DNA of 64,000 nucleotides from Exiguobacterium sp. s193. Lineage in GTDB: Bacteria; Bacillota; Bacilli; Exiguobacteriales; Exiguobacteriaceae. Under the pieces are notes generated by a model. The model ran no database searches, was not told the origin of the DNA, and was given only the letters and a program-made list of their open reading frames with translations. Shown here in pieces: positions 33,685-42,228 of this stretch (the first letter of the stretch is position 1; the number at the start of each line of letters is the position of its first letter). The DNA lies in contig NZ_JACSMR010000002.1 in NCBI RefSeq assembly GCF_018618755.1, positions 402,969-466,968 of the forward strand. Direction: 5' to 3'. Position numbers and translations under genes: made by a program.

Positions 33685-34659
33685 TCATAATAACGTGTTT
33701 AATTCGTCAAAGGCTTCCGCATACCGCCGTAACGAGACGTCTTTATACAGACAGGTTTTCGTCAGGCGGTCGTTTGTCGTCATCTCGTCGAAATACGTCT
33801 TTAGGATAAAGCTGTTGCGGAGCATCGACGGCGTGATCAACCGTTTATTATCCGACCGTTCATTGAGTTGCCGCATCATTTTCGTGATCATGACGATCGA
33901 AAGTTGTTTCGGCGCATTTTTACTGTAGAGCCAGCGGAACGTCATCCGGGCGAAGTCGAAGGCGACGAAAAACGGATCAGTCGTATGATACCGTGGACGG
34001 ACAGGTTCCGGGATCGTCTTCAAGTAACGGAGCATGACGTCCTGATCCTCGCGTTCGATTTGTAGTTTATACGTGTTCCCGAGCCGGTCGTGGACGAGCA
34101 TCTCTTGCTGGGCAAAATTGAGGTCTTGCATCTTCAGTCCGATGATGTGGTGAACGCGTAGTCCGTACCGGTAGAACAATCGTAAAATCAATTCGTTGCG
34201 GTCAATCAGGTAGGGACGGGCGACGAGCTGGTGATCGGTCAAACCGCGGTCGGACTGATTCGTCCGGATCAACTGGTCATATTCTTCCTGTGAAGCGACA
34301 TGGTGTGGACCGAGCTCATGGGTCGGTTGGGCATACTCGATCAGTTTTGCTTTTGATTGACGGATCTGGTAGTTCAATTGATTGATGACGGTGACGATCC
34401 GGGCGACCGTCGCTTGTTGATAAAGTTTTTCCTCAATCAAGTATTCATTAATGAATGTCTTCCAGGAATCGAGCGAAATCGCTTTAAAATCATCAATCGT
34501 CTCGAGCGGTTGGTCGACTTCCGTCATGTAGCGGTGGACCTCGATTAAGTCATAGCGGTACCGCCGGACGGTTGAGTCTTGTCGACCGCTGACCGTCAAA
34601 TACAGGAGATACCGTTCGATGAACTCGGGCAACGTGTAATCCAGTCGTTCGCGTGCCAT
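33685..34659 (-). CDS. Tyrosine recombinase/integrase-like protein, divergent catalytic site
   Basis: 324 aa. N-terminal SAM-like core-binding domain (LPEFIERYLLYLTVSGRQDSTVRRYRYDL) and a C-terminal catalytic-like domain: box I Arg in LILRLFYRYGLRVHHIIGL, a Lys in LGNTYKLQIE. Box II reads PSMLRNSF, with Ser where HxxR has His, and the tail SLRRYAEAF offers a Tyr but without the normal LGH spacing. It may be a domesticated or divergent XerC relative. It lies between hfq and hflX in an otherwise conserved block, with no phage genes or attachment sites seen nearby. Confidence 0.75.
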   Translation of the reverse strand: MARERLDYTLPEFIERYLLYLTVSGRQDSTVRRYRYDLIEVHRYMTEVDQPLETIDDFKAISLDSWKTFINEYLIEEKLYQQATVARIVTVINQLNYQIRQSKAKLIEYAQPTHELGPHHVASQEEYDQLIRTNQSDRGLTDHQLVARPYLIDRNELILRLFYRYGLRVHHIIGLKMQDLNFAQQEMLVHDRLGNTYKLQIEREDQDVMLRYLKTIPEPVRPRYHTTDPFFVAFDFARMTFRWLYSKNAPKQLSIVMITKMMRQLNERSDNKRLITPSMLRNSFILKTYFDEMTTNDRLTKTCLYKDVSLRRYAEAFDELNTLL

Positions 34660-34793
34660 GTTCCGCCTCCTTAAAACTTGGTATTCTTATCATAAACCGA
34701 ACGAATGTTTCCTGTCCAAAAAAGTTCAGACGTGTAGCGGCGTGTGGTATGATTAGGGACGCAGAATGTCTTTATCTTGAAAGGAATGATTTT

Positions 34794-36035
34794 ATGTCAG
34801 AACGCGTTATTGTCGTCGGTTGTCAGCTCCCCGATGTGCCAGACCATATTTATGCAGAATCGGTCGCGGAGCTTGAAGCACTCGTCACGACTGCGCACGG
34901 GGTCGTCGTCGGACGACTCGATCAAAAACGGCAAGCAGTCGATCGGCGTACGTTTATCGGAAAAGGAAAGGTCGAGGAATTGGTCGCACTAGCGGAAGAA
35001 CTCGAACCGGATTTAATCATCTTCAATGCGGAAGTCACGCCTGGTCAGATGAAGAACATCCGGATTGCACTTGAAGACCCAGAATCAATCAAATTGATTG
35101 ACCGGACGCAATTGATCCTCGATATCTTCGCCGGACGTGCCCAGTCACGGGAAGGGAAACTGCAAGTCGAGCTCGCGCAAATGAGTTATTTGTTACCACG
35201 TCTCAGTGGACAAGGAACACAACTGTCACGTCTCGGCGGTGGGATCGGGACACGTGGTCCGGGTGAGTCGAAACTTGAGACCGACCGTCGCCACATCCGT
35301 CGCCGTGTCGATGAAATCAAGAAACAGCTCGAGACATCGGTCGCACACCGGGCACGTTACCGGGAGCGCCGTAAAGAAAATCAGACGTTCCAAATCGCAC
35401 TCGTCGGGTACACGAATGCCGGGAAGTCGACGATCTTCAATCGCTTGACGCACGCCGACACGTATGAAAAAAATGAATTGTTCGCGACGCTTGATCCATT
35501 GACACGTCAGTTCGATTTACCAGAAGGTGGGCAAATTCTGTTGACGGATACGGTTGGATTCATTCAAGACCTTCCGACGAAATTGATTGCTGCCTTCCGC
35601 TCGACACTGGAAGAGGTCCTCGAAGCCGATTTGATCATCCATGTCGTCGATGCTTCGAGTGAACACTATCTCAATCAGATGCAGACGACGAACGATGTCC
35701 TCGATGAGCTCGGAGCAGGTGACATTCCGCAACTCGAAGTCTTCAATAAAAAAGACCAATTGACGGACTTGTTCACAGGTGGGAAGTTGCTGATTTCAGC
35801 ACTCGATCCGGCAGACATCGAACGGTTGACGCTGGCGATCGAACAAGCCATCAGTGAGATTTTGGAATATCTCGAAATCCGGATTCCGGTCGAGGCATTT
35901 GCCCACTATAATCCGGCAAAAGAAGTCATGATGAACTTAAAAGAACAATATGAAGAGGATGGATCGGTCACGCTCAAAGGGTATTTGCGTAAAGACACGC
36001 GTCTCTACTCGACATTGAAACAATACGAGGTGTAA
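34794..36035 (+). CDS. hflX: Ribosome-associated GTPase HflX
   Basis: 413 aa. N-terminal HflX domain (ESVAELEALVTTAHGVVVGRLDQKR... FIGKGKVEEL), a glycine-rich linker LSGQGTQLSRLGGGIGTRGPGESKLETDRR, then a GTPase with G1 GYTNAGKST, G3 DTVGFIQDLP and G4 NKKD. It splits or rescues stalled 70S ribosomes. ATG at 34794 follows AAAGGA by 7 bp; the frame is open 47 codons further back without similarity. Two bases separate its stop from the next gene. Confidence 0.95.
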   Translation: MSERVIVVGCQLPDVPDHIYAESVAELEALVTTAHGVVVGRLDQKRQAVDRRTFIGKGKVEELVALAEELEPDLIIFNAEVTPGQMKNIRIALEDPESIKLIDRTQLILDIFAGRAQSREGKLQVELAQMSYLLPRLSGQGTQLSRLGGGIGTRGPGESKLETDRRHIRRRVDEIKKQLETSVAHRARYRERRKENQTFQIALVGYTNAGKSTIFNRLTHADTYEKNELFATLDPLTRQFDLPEGGQILLTDTVGFIQDLPTKLIAAFRSTLEEVLEADLIIHVVDASSEHYLNQMQTTNDVLDELGAGDIPQLEVFNKKDQLTDLFTGGKLLISALDPADIERLTLAIEQAISEILEYLEIRIPVEAFAHYNPAKEVMMNLKEQYEEDGSVTLKGYLRKDTRLYSTLKQYEV

Positions 36036-36037
36036 GC

Positions 36038-37315
36038 ATGTTTACAGAATTAACGCATTATGAAACAATCCGTCCCTTCGTTGAGACGGCGGAAATGCGG
36101 ATCGCTCCCGGAATCAAACGGGCGCAGGAGATCGCGGAATACAATCAATTCCGCGTCTTGAACGCGTTCCGGAAACATAAAGTCAGCGATTTCCACTTCA
36201 TGCCGTCGACGGGTTACGGCTATAACGATGAAGGGCGCGATACGCTCGAACGGATTTATGCCGACGTCTTTGGTGCAGAAGCCGGACTTTGTCGCGCCCA
36301 AATCATCAGTGGGACCCATGCAATCGGCATCGCCTTGTTCGGTTTACTTTTGCCGGGCGATGAATTGCTTTATGTCACGGGCAAACCGTACGACACGTTA
36401 GAGGAAATCGTCGGAATCCGCGGCGACGGACGCGGCTCCCTGAAAGAGCTCGGTGTCACCTATGACGTCGTCGAGATGAAACAGGCGGAGACGATTGATA
36501 TCGATGCCGTTCTTGGCCGGATCACAAGCAAGACGAAAGTCATCGGGATTCAGCGGTCGAAAGGCTACGCGACACGGCGCAGTTTACCGGTCGAAGAGAT
36601 TGGTCAGGCGATTGCGGCGATTAAAGCCGTGCATCCGGACGTCATCGTCTTTGTCGACAACTGTTACGGTGAGTTCGTCGAGACGATGGAACCGACCCAT
36701 GTCGGGGCTGATTTGATGGCAGGCTCACTGATTAAAAATCCGGGTGGTGGTCTCGCGAAAACAGGCGGTTACCTCGTCGGCCGGACGGACTTGATTGAAC
36801 GGGCATCGTTCCGGATGACGACTCCCGGTATTGGTGCAGAAGCGGGCCCGTCGCTCTACTCGCTCCAAGACATGTATCAAGGGTTCTACATGGCGCCACA
36901 CACGGTCAGCCAGGCGTTGATGGGGGCGATGTTTACGTCGAGCATGATGGAGCAGTTCGGGTTCGATACGGCTCCGCATTACGCAGCAGAACGGACAGAC
37001 CTGATTCAATCAGTCTCGTTCCATGCCCCGGAACCGATGATCGCCTTTTGTCAGGCGATCCAAGCGGCGTCACCGGTCAATGCCCATGCCTTACCGATTC
37101 CGGATTATATGCCGGGATATGCGGATGATGTCATCATGGCAGCGGGGACGTTCATCCAAGGGTCGTCAATCGAACTGTCGGCCGACGGACCGATCCGTGC
37201 ACCGTATACGGCATACGTCCAAGGTGGTTTGACATATAGCCATGTCAAAATCGCCATCATCTCTGCCGTCAATCAGTTGATGGAAAAACAATTAATCCCA
37301 AAAGAACGGGTTTAA
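36038..37315 (+). CDS. ynbB: PLP-dependent cystathionine-lyase-like protein (YnbB, aluminium resistance family)
   Basis: 425 aa fold-type I PLP enzyme. GTHAIGIALFGLLLPGDELLY precedes the active region; VFVDNCYGEFVE carries the PLP Asp, and SLIKNPGGGLAKTGGY the Schiff-base Lys. The family is annotated as methionine gamma-lyase or aluminium-resistance protein; the true reaction is not established. Position between hflX and glnR matches B. subtilis ynbB. Its RBS (GAGGTG) overlaps the hflX stop. Confidence 0.9.
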   Translation: MFTELTHYETIRPFVETAEMRIAPGIKRAQEIAEYNQFRVLNAFRKHKVSDFHFMPSTGYGYNDEGRDTLERIYADVFGAEAGLCRAQIISGTHAIGIALFGLLLPGDELLYVTGKPYDTLEEIVGIRGDGRGSLKELGVTYDVVEMKQAETIDIDAVLGRITSKTKVIGIQRSKGYATRRSLPVEEIGQAIAAIKAVHPDVIVFVDNCYGEFVETMEPTHVGADLMAGSLIKNPGGGLAKTGGYLVGRTDLIERASFRMTTPGIGAEAGPSLYSLQDMYQGFYMAPHTVSQALMGAMFTSSMMEQFGFDTAPHYAAERTDLIQSVSFHAPEPMIAFCQAIQAASPVNAHALPIPDYMPGYADDVIMAAGTFIQGSSIELSADGPIRAPYTAYVQGGLTYSHVKIAIISAVNQLMEKQLIPKERV

Positions 37316-37376
37316 AATAATTACAAACTGTGAAAAGACCTTTGCATGACAGGTTGTCTGACTTGTAGAAAAGTTG

Positions 37377-37393
37377 TGTTAACTTTTCTGACA
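37377..37393 (+). promoter_or_regulatory. GlnR/TnrA operator 2
   Basis: TGTTA-N7-TGACA is a full match to TGTNA-N7-TNACA, placed just upstream of the -35 (TTGACA, 37399-37404) of the glnRA promoter. Confidence 0.85.
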
Positions 37394-37399
37394 TCGCTT

Positions 37400-37416
37400 G
37401 ACAACTTGCCTTACAG
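37400..37416 (+). promoter_or_regulatory. GlnR operator 1 overlapping the -35
   Basis: TGACA-N7-TTACA matches GlnR consensus at all but one arm base and overlaps TTGACA. It is 6 bp from operator 2, the same geometry as recalled for B. subtilis glnRA. Confidence 0.7.
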
Positions 37417-37455
37417 AGGTTTATTCTCATGGAGTAAGGAAAAAGGAGGAACGAC

Positions 37456-37854
37456 ATGGCAGACGTATCACGACAGTCCAAGCCACTATTTCCGATCGGA
37501 GTCGTTCAAGAGTTGACCGCGTTATCTGCCCGGCAGATCCGTTACTATGAAGAACAGGGACTGATCAAACCGGAACGGACAGAGACGAAACGTCGCCTCT
37601 ATTCGTTTAACGATGTGGATCGTTTACTGTCGATCAAGGAATATTTGGATCAGGGACTGAATATCGCAGGGATTAAGATGATTTTTGACAATGATCTCGT
37701 CAAACGCGAACGCGTTGCGGAAACGGTCGTCAAGACACGTCCGGAACTATCCGATGGAGAGTTATATAAACTCCTGAAAAACGAATTGAAGGAAGCAGGT
37801 CGACCTGGAAAGACGTCGCTCATCCAAGGTGAGCTCGGGCGTTTCTTCAAGTGA
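37456..37854 (+). CDS. glnR: MerR-family glutamine synthetase repressor
   Basis: 132 aa. N-terminal MerR winged helix ([47 protein letters not shown]) and a short C-terminal tail ([16 protein letters not shown]) that in B. subtilis contacts feedback-inhibited glutamine synthetase. Represses glnRA and other nitrogen genes at TGTNA-N7-TNACA sites, two of which precede it. First gene of glnRA. Confidence 0.96.
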   Translation: MADVSRQSKPLFPIGVVQELTALSARQIRYYEEQGLIKPERTETKRRLYSFNDVDRLLSIKEYLDQGLNIAGIKMIFDNDLVKRERVAETVVKTRPELSDGELYKLLKNELKEAGRPGKTSLIQGELGRFFK

Positions 37855-37903
37855 GCACTTGTTACCATATATGAAAAACAGAATCGGAGAGGGGAACTGT
37901 TAC

Positions 37904-39247
37904 ATGACACGCCGCAACATTACACGAGAAGACATTATGAAAATCGCTAAAGCTGAGGACGTACGCTTTATCCGTCTACAATTCACGGATATCCTCGGTA
38001 CAATCAAGAACGTTGAAATTCCAGTCAGCCAATTGGAGAAAGCACTTGATAACAAGATGATGTTCGATGGTTCATCGATTGAAGGATTCGTCCGGATCGA
38101 AGAATCAGATATGTATCTCTTCCCAGACTTAAATACATGGGTCGTCTTCCCATGGACAGAAGATGGAACAGGTAAAGTCGCACGTCTCATTTGTGACATT
38201 CACAATCCGGATGGCACATCGTTCTCAGGCGATCCACGTGGTCAATTGAAACGAGTACTTAAAGAAATGGAAGAGCTTGGTTTCTCTTCATTCAACGTCG
38301 GACCAGAACCAGAATTCTTCCTCTTCAAGAAGGATGCGAACGGTCGCCCGACACTTGAATTAAACGACCAAGGTGGATACTTCGATCTCGCTCCAGTCGA
38401 TCTCGGTGAAAACTGCCGTAAAGAAATCGTCATCGAGCTTGAAAACATGGGCTTTGAAATCGAAGCATCACACCACGAAGTCGCACCAGGTCAACACGAA
38501 ATCGACTTTAAATACGCGGATGCGATCACGACTGCGGATAACATCCAAACATTTAAACTCGTCGTTAAGACAATTGCTGCGAAACATAACTTACACGCGA
38601 CATTCATGCCGAAACCACTCTTCGGTGTCAACGGTTCAGGAATGCACGCGAACATGTCCCTCTTTAAAGGAGACCAAAACGTCTTCTTCGAAGAAGATGG
38701 AACGATGCAACTATCTGACGATGCCCGCGCCTTCACGGCAGGTATCTTGAAGCACGCCCGTGCCTTCACAGCGGTTTGTAACCCAACAGTCAACTCGTAC
38801 AAACGTCTTGTTCCTGGTTATGAAGCACCTTGCTACGTCGCATGGTCTGCCCGTAACCGTTCACCACTCGTCCGAGTTCCTGCTGCACGTGGACTCTCGA
38901 CGCGTATCGAAGTTCGTTCGGTTGACCCGGCAGCTAACCCGTACCTCGCACTTGCGACATTGCTTGCGTCAGGTCTTGACGGAATCAAAAACAACTTGCA
39001 AGCACCAGCACCAATCGACCGTAACATCTACGTCATGGACAAACCAGAACGTGTTGCGAACGGCATCGATGACTTACCATCAACACTCAGCCACGCACTC
39101 GAAGTACTCAAAGCGGATGACGTCGTCATGCACGCACTTGGCGATCACATCGCGGAACACTTCGTTGAGCTTAAAGAAATCGAGTGGGATATGTTCCGGA
39201 CGCAAGTTACGGAATGGGAACGCGATCAGTACATGGTCTTGTTCTAA
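37904..39247 (+). CDS. glnA: Glutamine synthetase, type I-alpha
   Basis: Makes glutamine from glutamate, ammonia and ATP; also binds GlnR/TnrA to signal nitrogen status. 447 aa, normal for the dodecameric GSI-alpha. [18 protein letters not shown], the beta-Grasp domain start, [12 protein letters not shown] with metal ligands, [15 protein letters not shown] and [17 protein letters not shown] are diagnostic; no adenylylation Tyr region as in GSI-beta. ATG at 37904; an open frame 25 codons upstream overlaps the glnR end. Confidence 0.97.
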   Translation: MTRRNITREDIMKIAKAEDVRFIRLQFTDILGTIKNVEIPVSQLEKALDNKMMFDGSSIEGFVRIEESDMYLFPDLNTWVVFPWTEDGTGKVARLICDIHNPDGTSFSGDPRGQLKRVLKEMEELGFSSFNVGPEPEFFLFKKDANGRPTLELNDQGGYFDLAPVDLGENCRKEIVIELENMGFEIEASHHEVAPGQHEIDFKYADAITTADNIQTFKLVVKTIAAKHNLHATFMPKPLFGVNGSGMHANMSLFKGDQNVFFEEDGTMQLSDDARAFTAGILKHARAFTAVCNPTVNSYKRLVPGYEAPCYVAWSARNRSPLVRVPAARGLSTRIEVRSVDPAANPYLALATLLASGLDGIKNNLQAPAPIDRNIYVMDKPERVANGIDDLPSTLSHALEVLKADDVVMHALGDHIAEHFVELKEIEWDMFRTQVTEWERDQYMVLF

Positions 39248-39265
39248 AATGAATTAAACGATTGG

Positions 39266-39317
39266 GCAAAAGAGAGTAAAATGCGGTGACGTGTTTCTCT
39301 CTTTTGCTCTTTTTTTT
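39266..39317 (+). terminator. glnRA terminator
   Basis: GCAAAAGAGAG pairs with CTCTCTTTTGC around a 20-nt loop, then T-rich sequence with eight T. Confidence 0.85.
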
Positions 39318-39346
39318 CATATACAGATTTAAGTGAGGAGAGCAAA

Positions 39347-40156
39347 ATGAACAAAACAAAATCGGTTTCAATTTATGAACAGCTTAAGCAAACGTTAATA
39401 AAAAGAAAAAATGAACTGATATCTCCAGATGAATTGAAAAAAGAGTTATTTGAAAAATATGGAACGAATCCGAATAGCATTATTTTGTCTGATTATTGTT
39501 ATAACCGCTTAAATAAAGGGATTACTTTTAAAAACCATTTATTTATCTATTTAAATCGGGGTATGTATAAATATATTGGTGAAAATGCTCCGTACAGTGG
39601 ATTTATTTATGCTTATTCTAAAATATTAGCAGCGGATCAAGTAGTAGGATCCTGGGTAGATGGGCAAGCCTCTCTATCATCGAATTCAAGCAGTGAATTA
39701 CTTGAAAATGAAAAGAAAATAGCGGACGACCAGTTAATAAAATTATTCGAAGAATACATGGAAATCTTAAAATTTGAAATGACAGTCCTTGGTTGTGCTC
39801 CTACTGAACTACGTCACTTAATTGGGAGGATTGGAGAATTTTTTTGCGCAATACATACGAAAGGGCAATTGGCCCATGTTACGAATCAACATGGATTTGA
39901 TGTGGTGAGCAATAATAGACGTATTAGTGTAAAGACGACGGCACAGCAGAGTGGATTTGTTTCATTGAATATCAATACTTTAAGTGAGTTCGATGACATT
40001 TTTGTCGTACAATATTTTGATGGTGATTTTAAAATATTGTTTTATGCACCGAAAGAACAATTACCTAATGGTCGAATGTATAATAATCGGTTGGAAATAA
40101 GTATCGCTCTTTTAAAAGCCACGATGAAGAAATTACATGATGGGGATATCGGTTGA
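39347..40156 (+). CDS. PD-(D/E)XK nuclease-like protein (DUF7225/DUF6998-like domains)
   Basis: 269 aa, clearly more A+T-rich than its neighbours. The N-terminal ~85 residues (IYEQLKQTLI, then NSIILSDYCYNRLNKGITFKNHLF) resemble a small domain found beside nucleases (DUF7225, recalled). The C-terminal part has E164 in GRIGEF, D185 in HGFDVV and K196 in RISVKTT, the E-D-xK order of a restriction-endonuclease fold. Predicted nuclease or nuclease-derived protein, perhaps defence-related; no partner methylase is adjacent. Low-GC content and position after glnA, where the Bacillus gene order breaks, suggest transfer. Confidence 0.7.
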   Translation: MNKTKSVSIYEQLKQTLIKRKNELISPDELKKELFEKYGTNPNSIILSDYCYNRLNKGITFKNHLFIYLNRGMYKYIGENAPYSGFIYAYSKILAADQVVGSWVDGQASLSSNSSSELLENEKKIADDQLIKLFEEYMEILKFEMTVLGCAPTELRHLIGRIGEFFCAIHTKGQLAHVTNQHGFDVVSNNRRISVKTTAQQSGFVSLNINTLSEFDDIFVVQYFDGDFKILFYAPKEQLPNGRMYNNRLEISIALLKATMKKLHDGDIG

Positions 40157-40255
40157 TACGAAATTATATTTTTGAAACCTGAGTTTTTTTTGTTTCGTGA
40201 TGGGTCTAGAGTACTCTTTTAGGGAATAAGAAGTGTACAAAAGGAGGCGTTTCAT

Positions 40256-40492
40256 ATGAAGAAAGCATATGAGGGCAAAGAAATCACGGTCTATTTTGAT
40301 CCAGAAGTGTGCATTCATTCCGGTCACTGCGTCAAGAATCTGCCGAGCGTCTTTGATGTCAAGAAACGCCCTTGGATTGAAGCGGACGGGGCACCGGTCG
40401 AAGACGTCATGCGGGTCGTCGACGGTTGTCCGAGTGGCGCCTTATCTTATGAACGGAGGGAAGCAAATGGAACTGAAACGAGCAGAACGTAA
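40256..40492 (+). CDS. Small (4Fe-4S)-binding protein (YjdI-like)
   Basis: 78 aa single-cluster ferredoxin-like protein of the divergent Fer4_19 type: three Cys are seen in CIHSGHC and a later one in VVDGCPSGAL, spaced as in YjdI. ATG follows AAAGGAGGCG. It overlaps the GNAT gene by 26 bp, the conserved yjdI-yjdJ pair. Function unknown; the two proteins probably work together. Confidence 0.85.
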   Translation: MKKAYEGKEITVYFDPEVCIHSGHCVKNLPSVFDVKKRPWIEADGAPVEDVMRVVDGCPSGALSYERREANGTETSRT

Positions 40493-40742
40493 AATTGAAG
40501 CGCATCAAGACGGTACGGTGATTGGGGAAATCACTTACAGCGACACGAACAACGGCATGTGGATCATTGACCATACGTATGTCGACCCGAAACACCGAAA
40601 CCAGCAAATTGGCGAAAAGCTCGTCGCGGCCATCGTCGACTGGGCGCGAGAAGTTGACGTCAAGCTGTTACCGTTATGTCCGTTTGCGAAAAAAGAGTTT
40701 GAACAACAACCTTCCTATCGGGATGTACAAGCGAATGCGTGA
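40467..40742 (+). CDS. GNAT-like N-acetyltransferase (YjdJ-like)
   Basis: 91 aa minimal acetyltransferase fold: MWIIDHTYVDPKHRNQQIGEKLVAAIVDWA holds the acetyl-CoA binding Q/R-x-x-G-x-G/K-like loop, and LLPLCPFAKKEF is a conserved tail with Cys. ATG at 40467 follows GGAGGG within the upstream gene. Length is normal for the YjdJ/GNAT14 group, whose substrate is not known. Confidence 0.85.
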   Translation: MELKRAERKIEAHQDGTVIGEITYSDTNNGMWIIDHTYVDPKHRNQQIGEKLVAAIVDWAREVDVKLLPLCPFAKKEFEQQPSYRDVQANA

Positions 40743-40746
40743 ACAC

Positions 40747-40787
40747 AAAAATCTCCTTCCGTCTTAAGTGATGGGAGGAGATTTTTT
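40747..40787. terminator. Bidirectional terminator
   Basis: AAAATCTCCTTCC pairs with GGGAGGAGATTTT around 12 nt, A-rich left, T-rich right. It separates converging genes. Confidence 0.85.
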
Positions 40788-40791
40788 CGAG

Positions 40792-40968
40792 TTATTGTTT
40801 TTGAGCCCGGATTTTCATTTTGTGAGAAACAACCATCGCGCCAAAATAAGCGACGACGTACAGCACGACCAGTCCTTGTTTTAGCATATAAGGTAGATCC
40901 ATTTGACTCGCGATCAGAAAAATCGCGCACAGCAATATCAAGTAGAGCAAGAACTGCTTATTCGGCAT
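40792..40968 (-). CDS. Small two-span membrane protein
   Basis: 58 aa, two hydrophobic segments (FLLYLILLCAIFLIAS; LVVLYVVAYFGAMVV) and a basic tail (SHKMKIRAQKQ). ATG at 40968 follows AAGGAG by 8 bp. No family recognised. It stands alone between a terminator and the azl genes. Confidence 0.65.
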   Translation of the reverse strand: MPNKQFLLYLILLCAIFLIASQMDLPYMLKQGLVVLYVVAYFGAMVVSHKMKIRAQKQ

Positions 40969-41055
40969 ATTAAAAACTCCTTCACTATTCATATATTTCT
41001 ATTTTAAGGATAGCACGAGCGATTCACCGAAACATGTTAAAGATGGATGAGGTAC

Positions 41056-41382
41056 TTATAGATATAATCGTAGAAACGCCATCGTCAGGACACCGGTGAT
41101 GACCGTCCAGGATAGACTTTTGCTGAAAATTGCCACAGCCATCGTCGGTAGTGCTGCGAAGACATGAAGCGTCGAAATCGTCGGAAACGCGTCGTCTTGC
41201 GCGATGAGTAGATTTTGAAAGAAGAGGGCGCCAAGGAGGCAGACCGGAATGAACGAGAGCCATTCCGTGACAAGACGTGGTAATGTCAGTCCGTGAAGGA
41301 CAAGAAACGGTAAAATGCGTGGAATCCAAGTGACGAGTCCACAAGCTAAAAAGAGACCAATTAATTCTGTACGGATTTCCAT
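41056..41382 (-). CDS. azlD: Branched-chain amino acid transport subunit AzlD
   Basis: 108 aa, four hydrophobic spans. GLFLACGLVTWIPRILPFLVLHG with later FIPVCLLGALFFQNLL is the AzlD pattern (small partner of AzlC). The two form an exporter of branched-chain or other amino acids (AzlCD confers azaleucine resistance in B. subtilis). Overlaps azlC by 22 bp. ATG at 41382 has AGGAG about 13 bp upstream, so coupling to azlC translation is likely. Confidence 0.88.
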   Translation of the reverse strand: MEIRTELIGLFLACGLVTWIPRILPFLVLHGLTLPRLVTEWLSFIPVCLLGALFFQNLLIAQDDAFPTISTLHVFAALPTMAVAIFSKSLSWTVITGVLTMAFLRLYL

Positions 41383-42062
41383 CGTGTGATCACGACTCCT
41401 ATACTTGCACCACCGAGCGTCGCGCAAAGAACAGCGACTTCTGGAGAAAAGTAGCGCATGGTGATGTAAAGCAAAAGCATGACAATTAGTAGGAGGTAGC
41501 TGTTTACGGCAATACGAGAACGTTCTCCTTCGAACTGCAAGTACAATAAGCCGATGAACATCGCAGTCAAGGCAAAATCAAGTCCGAAGCGCTCGGGATC
41601 AGGAAACCAACTGCCGACGAGTGCGCCGAGAACAGTTGCGACAATCCAGCTAAGGTATGCAGTCAAGTTCAAGCCATGCATGAATGACGGAGAGAGTTTG
41701 CTCTTTTGAGCAGCATTCATTGCAACGGCAAATGACTCATCGGTCAGTAATGTCCCGACGCCGATCCGGTCACGGATGTGCCGGGTCTCAACATGTGGTG
41801 CAAGCGTCAGACTCATCAATAAGTGCCTGAGATTGACGATAAACGTCGTCAGGATGATCGCGGAAAACGGGCTGTTCAATAGCAACAGGCTCGTGATGAT
41901 GAACTGGGCGGCCCCTGCATAGATGAGGATTGACATAGCACCGATTTCAAGGGGGCTAAGACCGGCTGCCCGCCCGACGATTCCGGCTGAAAAACCGATG
42001 CCGAGATAACCGAGAACGGTTGGTAAACAGGCTTTGACGCCTGCTTGGAAAGACGATGGCAT
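41361..42062 (-). CDS. azlC: Branched-chain amino acid transport protein AzlC
   Basis: 233 aa, about 6-7 spans. GYLGIGFSAGIVGRAAGLSPLEIGAMSILIYAGAAQFI and NLRHLLMSLTLAPHV are diagnostic AzlC blocks, and TDESFAVAM follows. ATG at 42062 follows AAGGAGGG by 8 bp; 14 codons of open frame upstream lack an RBS. Confidence 0.9.
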   Translation of the reverse strand: MPSSFQAGVKACLPTVLGYLGIGFSAGIVGRAAGLSPLEIGAMSILIYAGAAQFIITSLLLLNSPFSAIILTTFIVNLRHLLMSLTLAPHVETRHIRDRIGVGTLLTDESFAVAMNAAQKSKLSPSFMHGLNLTAYLSWIVATVLGALVGSWFPDPERFGLDFALTAMFIGLLYLQFEGERSRIAVNSYLLLIVMLLLYITMRYFSPEVAVLCATLGGASIGVVITRWKSVQN

Positions 42063-42122
42063 GAAACGTTCCCTCCTTTTTGACATGTACGTTGAGCATA
42101 GCATCCGCGCTGGAAAATAGAC

Positions 42123-42193
42123 ACTAAGTGGTCAATATTTTCATATGTTTTCTTGACATAAGTCCGCTTGATTGGTGGTAAAGACTAAGTGGT
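42123..42193 (+). promoter_or_regulatory. Direct repeats ACTAAGTGGT flanking the dhaK promoter
   Basis: ACTAAGTGGT occurs at 42123-42132 and 42184-42193, 61 bp apart, around a TTGACA (42153-42158) -35. Candidate binding sites for a DhaK-operon regulator (no DhaR/DhaS gene is seen here) or for azlC control. Confidence 0.4.
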
Positions 42194-42228
42194 AGTGCAA
42201 AAATTCGTTAGACGAAGGAGCGTTCAAG

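Noticed and set aside
36038..37315. Calling ynbB a methionine gamma-lyase
   Set aside because: The family name is used in databases but sequence alone does not fix the reaction; left as PLP-dependent lyase-like.
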